Origin: Spirochaetaceae bacterium
GTDB lineage: Bacteria > Spirochaetota > Spirochaetia > B11-G9
Assembly (NCBI GenBank): GCA_030643345.1
Contig: DAOWMA010000178.1
Location: 1-5,391 of the forward strand
DNA: 5,391 bases
Direction: 5' to 3'
In this document: positions 5,004 through 5,391 of the stretch, in pieces
Numbering within the stretch: the first letter of the stretch is position 1
Layout of the letters: each line of letters opens with the position of its first letter
Notes under the pieces: generated by a model
Databases searched by the model: none
What the model was told of the DNA's origin: nothing
Seen by the model: the letters and a program-made list of their open reading frames with translations, nothing else
Program-made: the position numbers and the translations under genes

Positions 5004-5391
5004 ATGTATAAAGTGATGTTTGTTTGTATGGGAAATGTGTGCAGATCCCCCCTTGCTCATATTTTGCTTGATATGTATTTAGAGAAAAATAATTTGACTG
5101 ATAAAATCAGTGTAGAGTCTTCTGGTGTTAATGTTTTTAATGAAGGACAGGTCCTTTGTGACAGTATAGTTCGTACAGCTTCCAGGCGGGGACTTTTATT
5201 GAACATTATTCCCGTGAGTTTTATACTTCAGATGGGGAAGATTTTGATTTGATTCTTGCCATGGATGAGATTACAATGTCCAGAATAAAGAGCGCTGTTA
5301 AAGGTGTCTCCTCTAAAGGAGAAGTTAAATTTTTTCGTGATTATGATCCCATCCAGGACGGCAGCAATGAAGTGCCTGATCCCTGGTCTGG
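5004..5391 (+). pseudogene. Low-molecular-weight protein-tyrosine phosphatase, frameshifted, 3' end beyond the window
   Basis: The gene encodes a low-molecular-weight protein-tyrosine phosphatase (arsenate-reductase-like fold), which removes phosphate from phosphotyrosine in cytoplasmic proteins. The first frame carries the signature P-loop VCMGNVCRSP near the N-terminus (C-x5-R-S, with catalytic Cys and Arg), then VESSGV, and stops with TGA at 5250-5252. The conserved rest continues in the -1 frame: EHYSREF, DFDLILAMDE, and VPDPWSG with the general-acid Asp at the window edge. Joining near 5191-5200 restores the family pattern RRG...EHYSRE. Adding one T to the TTTT run at 5194-5197 would read RRGLFIEHYS. 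The downstream frame is open only from 5162. The cause is either a one-base deletion or a homopolymer sequence error. The ATG at 5004 is chosen for its SD spacing. The gene is divergent from the ABC operon and has no evident link to it. Confidence 0.82.

Overview
The window is AT-rich bacterial DNA. It carries one five-gene cluster read leftward (minus strand) and the 5' part of one divergent gene read rightward. The organism is probably a diderm, and my best guess is a spirochaete. The solute-binding protein starts with a Sec signal followed directly by an 'AAGEKEA' type mature end, a style common in Spirochaeta-like genomes. That assignment is inference; there is no rRNA or other marker here.

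Minus strand, in transcription order from right to left: a MurR/RpiR-family regulator (4735-3881); a UgpB-like periplasmic sugar/polyol-phosphate binding protein (3841-2528); two MalF/UgpA-like and MalG/UgpE-like inner-membrane permeases (2480-1590 and 1597-764, overlapping by 8 nt); and a P-loop kinase-like protein of unknown function (742-8). Gaps are short throughout (37, 47, -8 and 21 nt), so one operon is likely. No ABC ATPase gene is present, so the transporter must borrow an MsmK/UgpC-type ATPase encoded elsewhere or beyond position 1.

The divergent intergenic region (4736-4994) is dense with signals. A near-consensus promoter (TTGACA, 17 bp, TACAAT) lies so close to the regulator's ATG that the predicted transcript starts on or beside that ATG. 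With no Shine-Dalgarno sequence present, the regulator is probably translated from a leaderless mRNA. The region also holds an A/T-tract UP-like stretch, an inverted repeat over the -10, a perfect 12-bp palindrome, two 6-3-6 inverted repeats and three TTGACM-like direct repeats.

Right of this region, a low-molecular-weight protein-tyrosine phosphatase gene starts at 5004 and runs off the window. Its two halves lie in different frames: one base appears to be missing near 5191-5200, from either a real mutation or a sequence error.

Together the left cluster looks like an inducible import system for a sugar-like or polyol compound: a sensor-repressor, a high-affinity binding protein, permeases, and a co-transcribed kinase-like enzyme that may act on the imported solute. 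The substrate cannot be read from the sequence. The most novel parts are the uncharacterised kinase, the regulator's unusual effector and DNA-contact residues, and the apparent layering of expression: leaderless regulator, strong SD on the binding protein, and a hairpin with no SD before the first permease.
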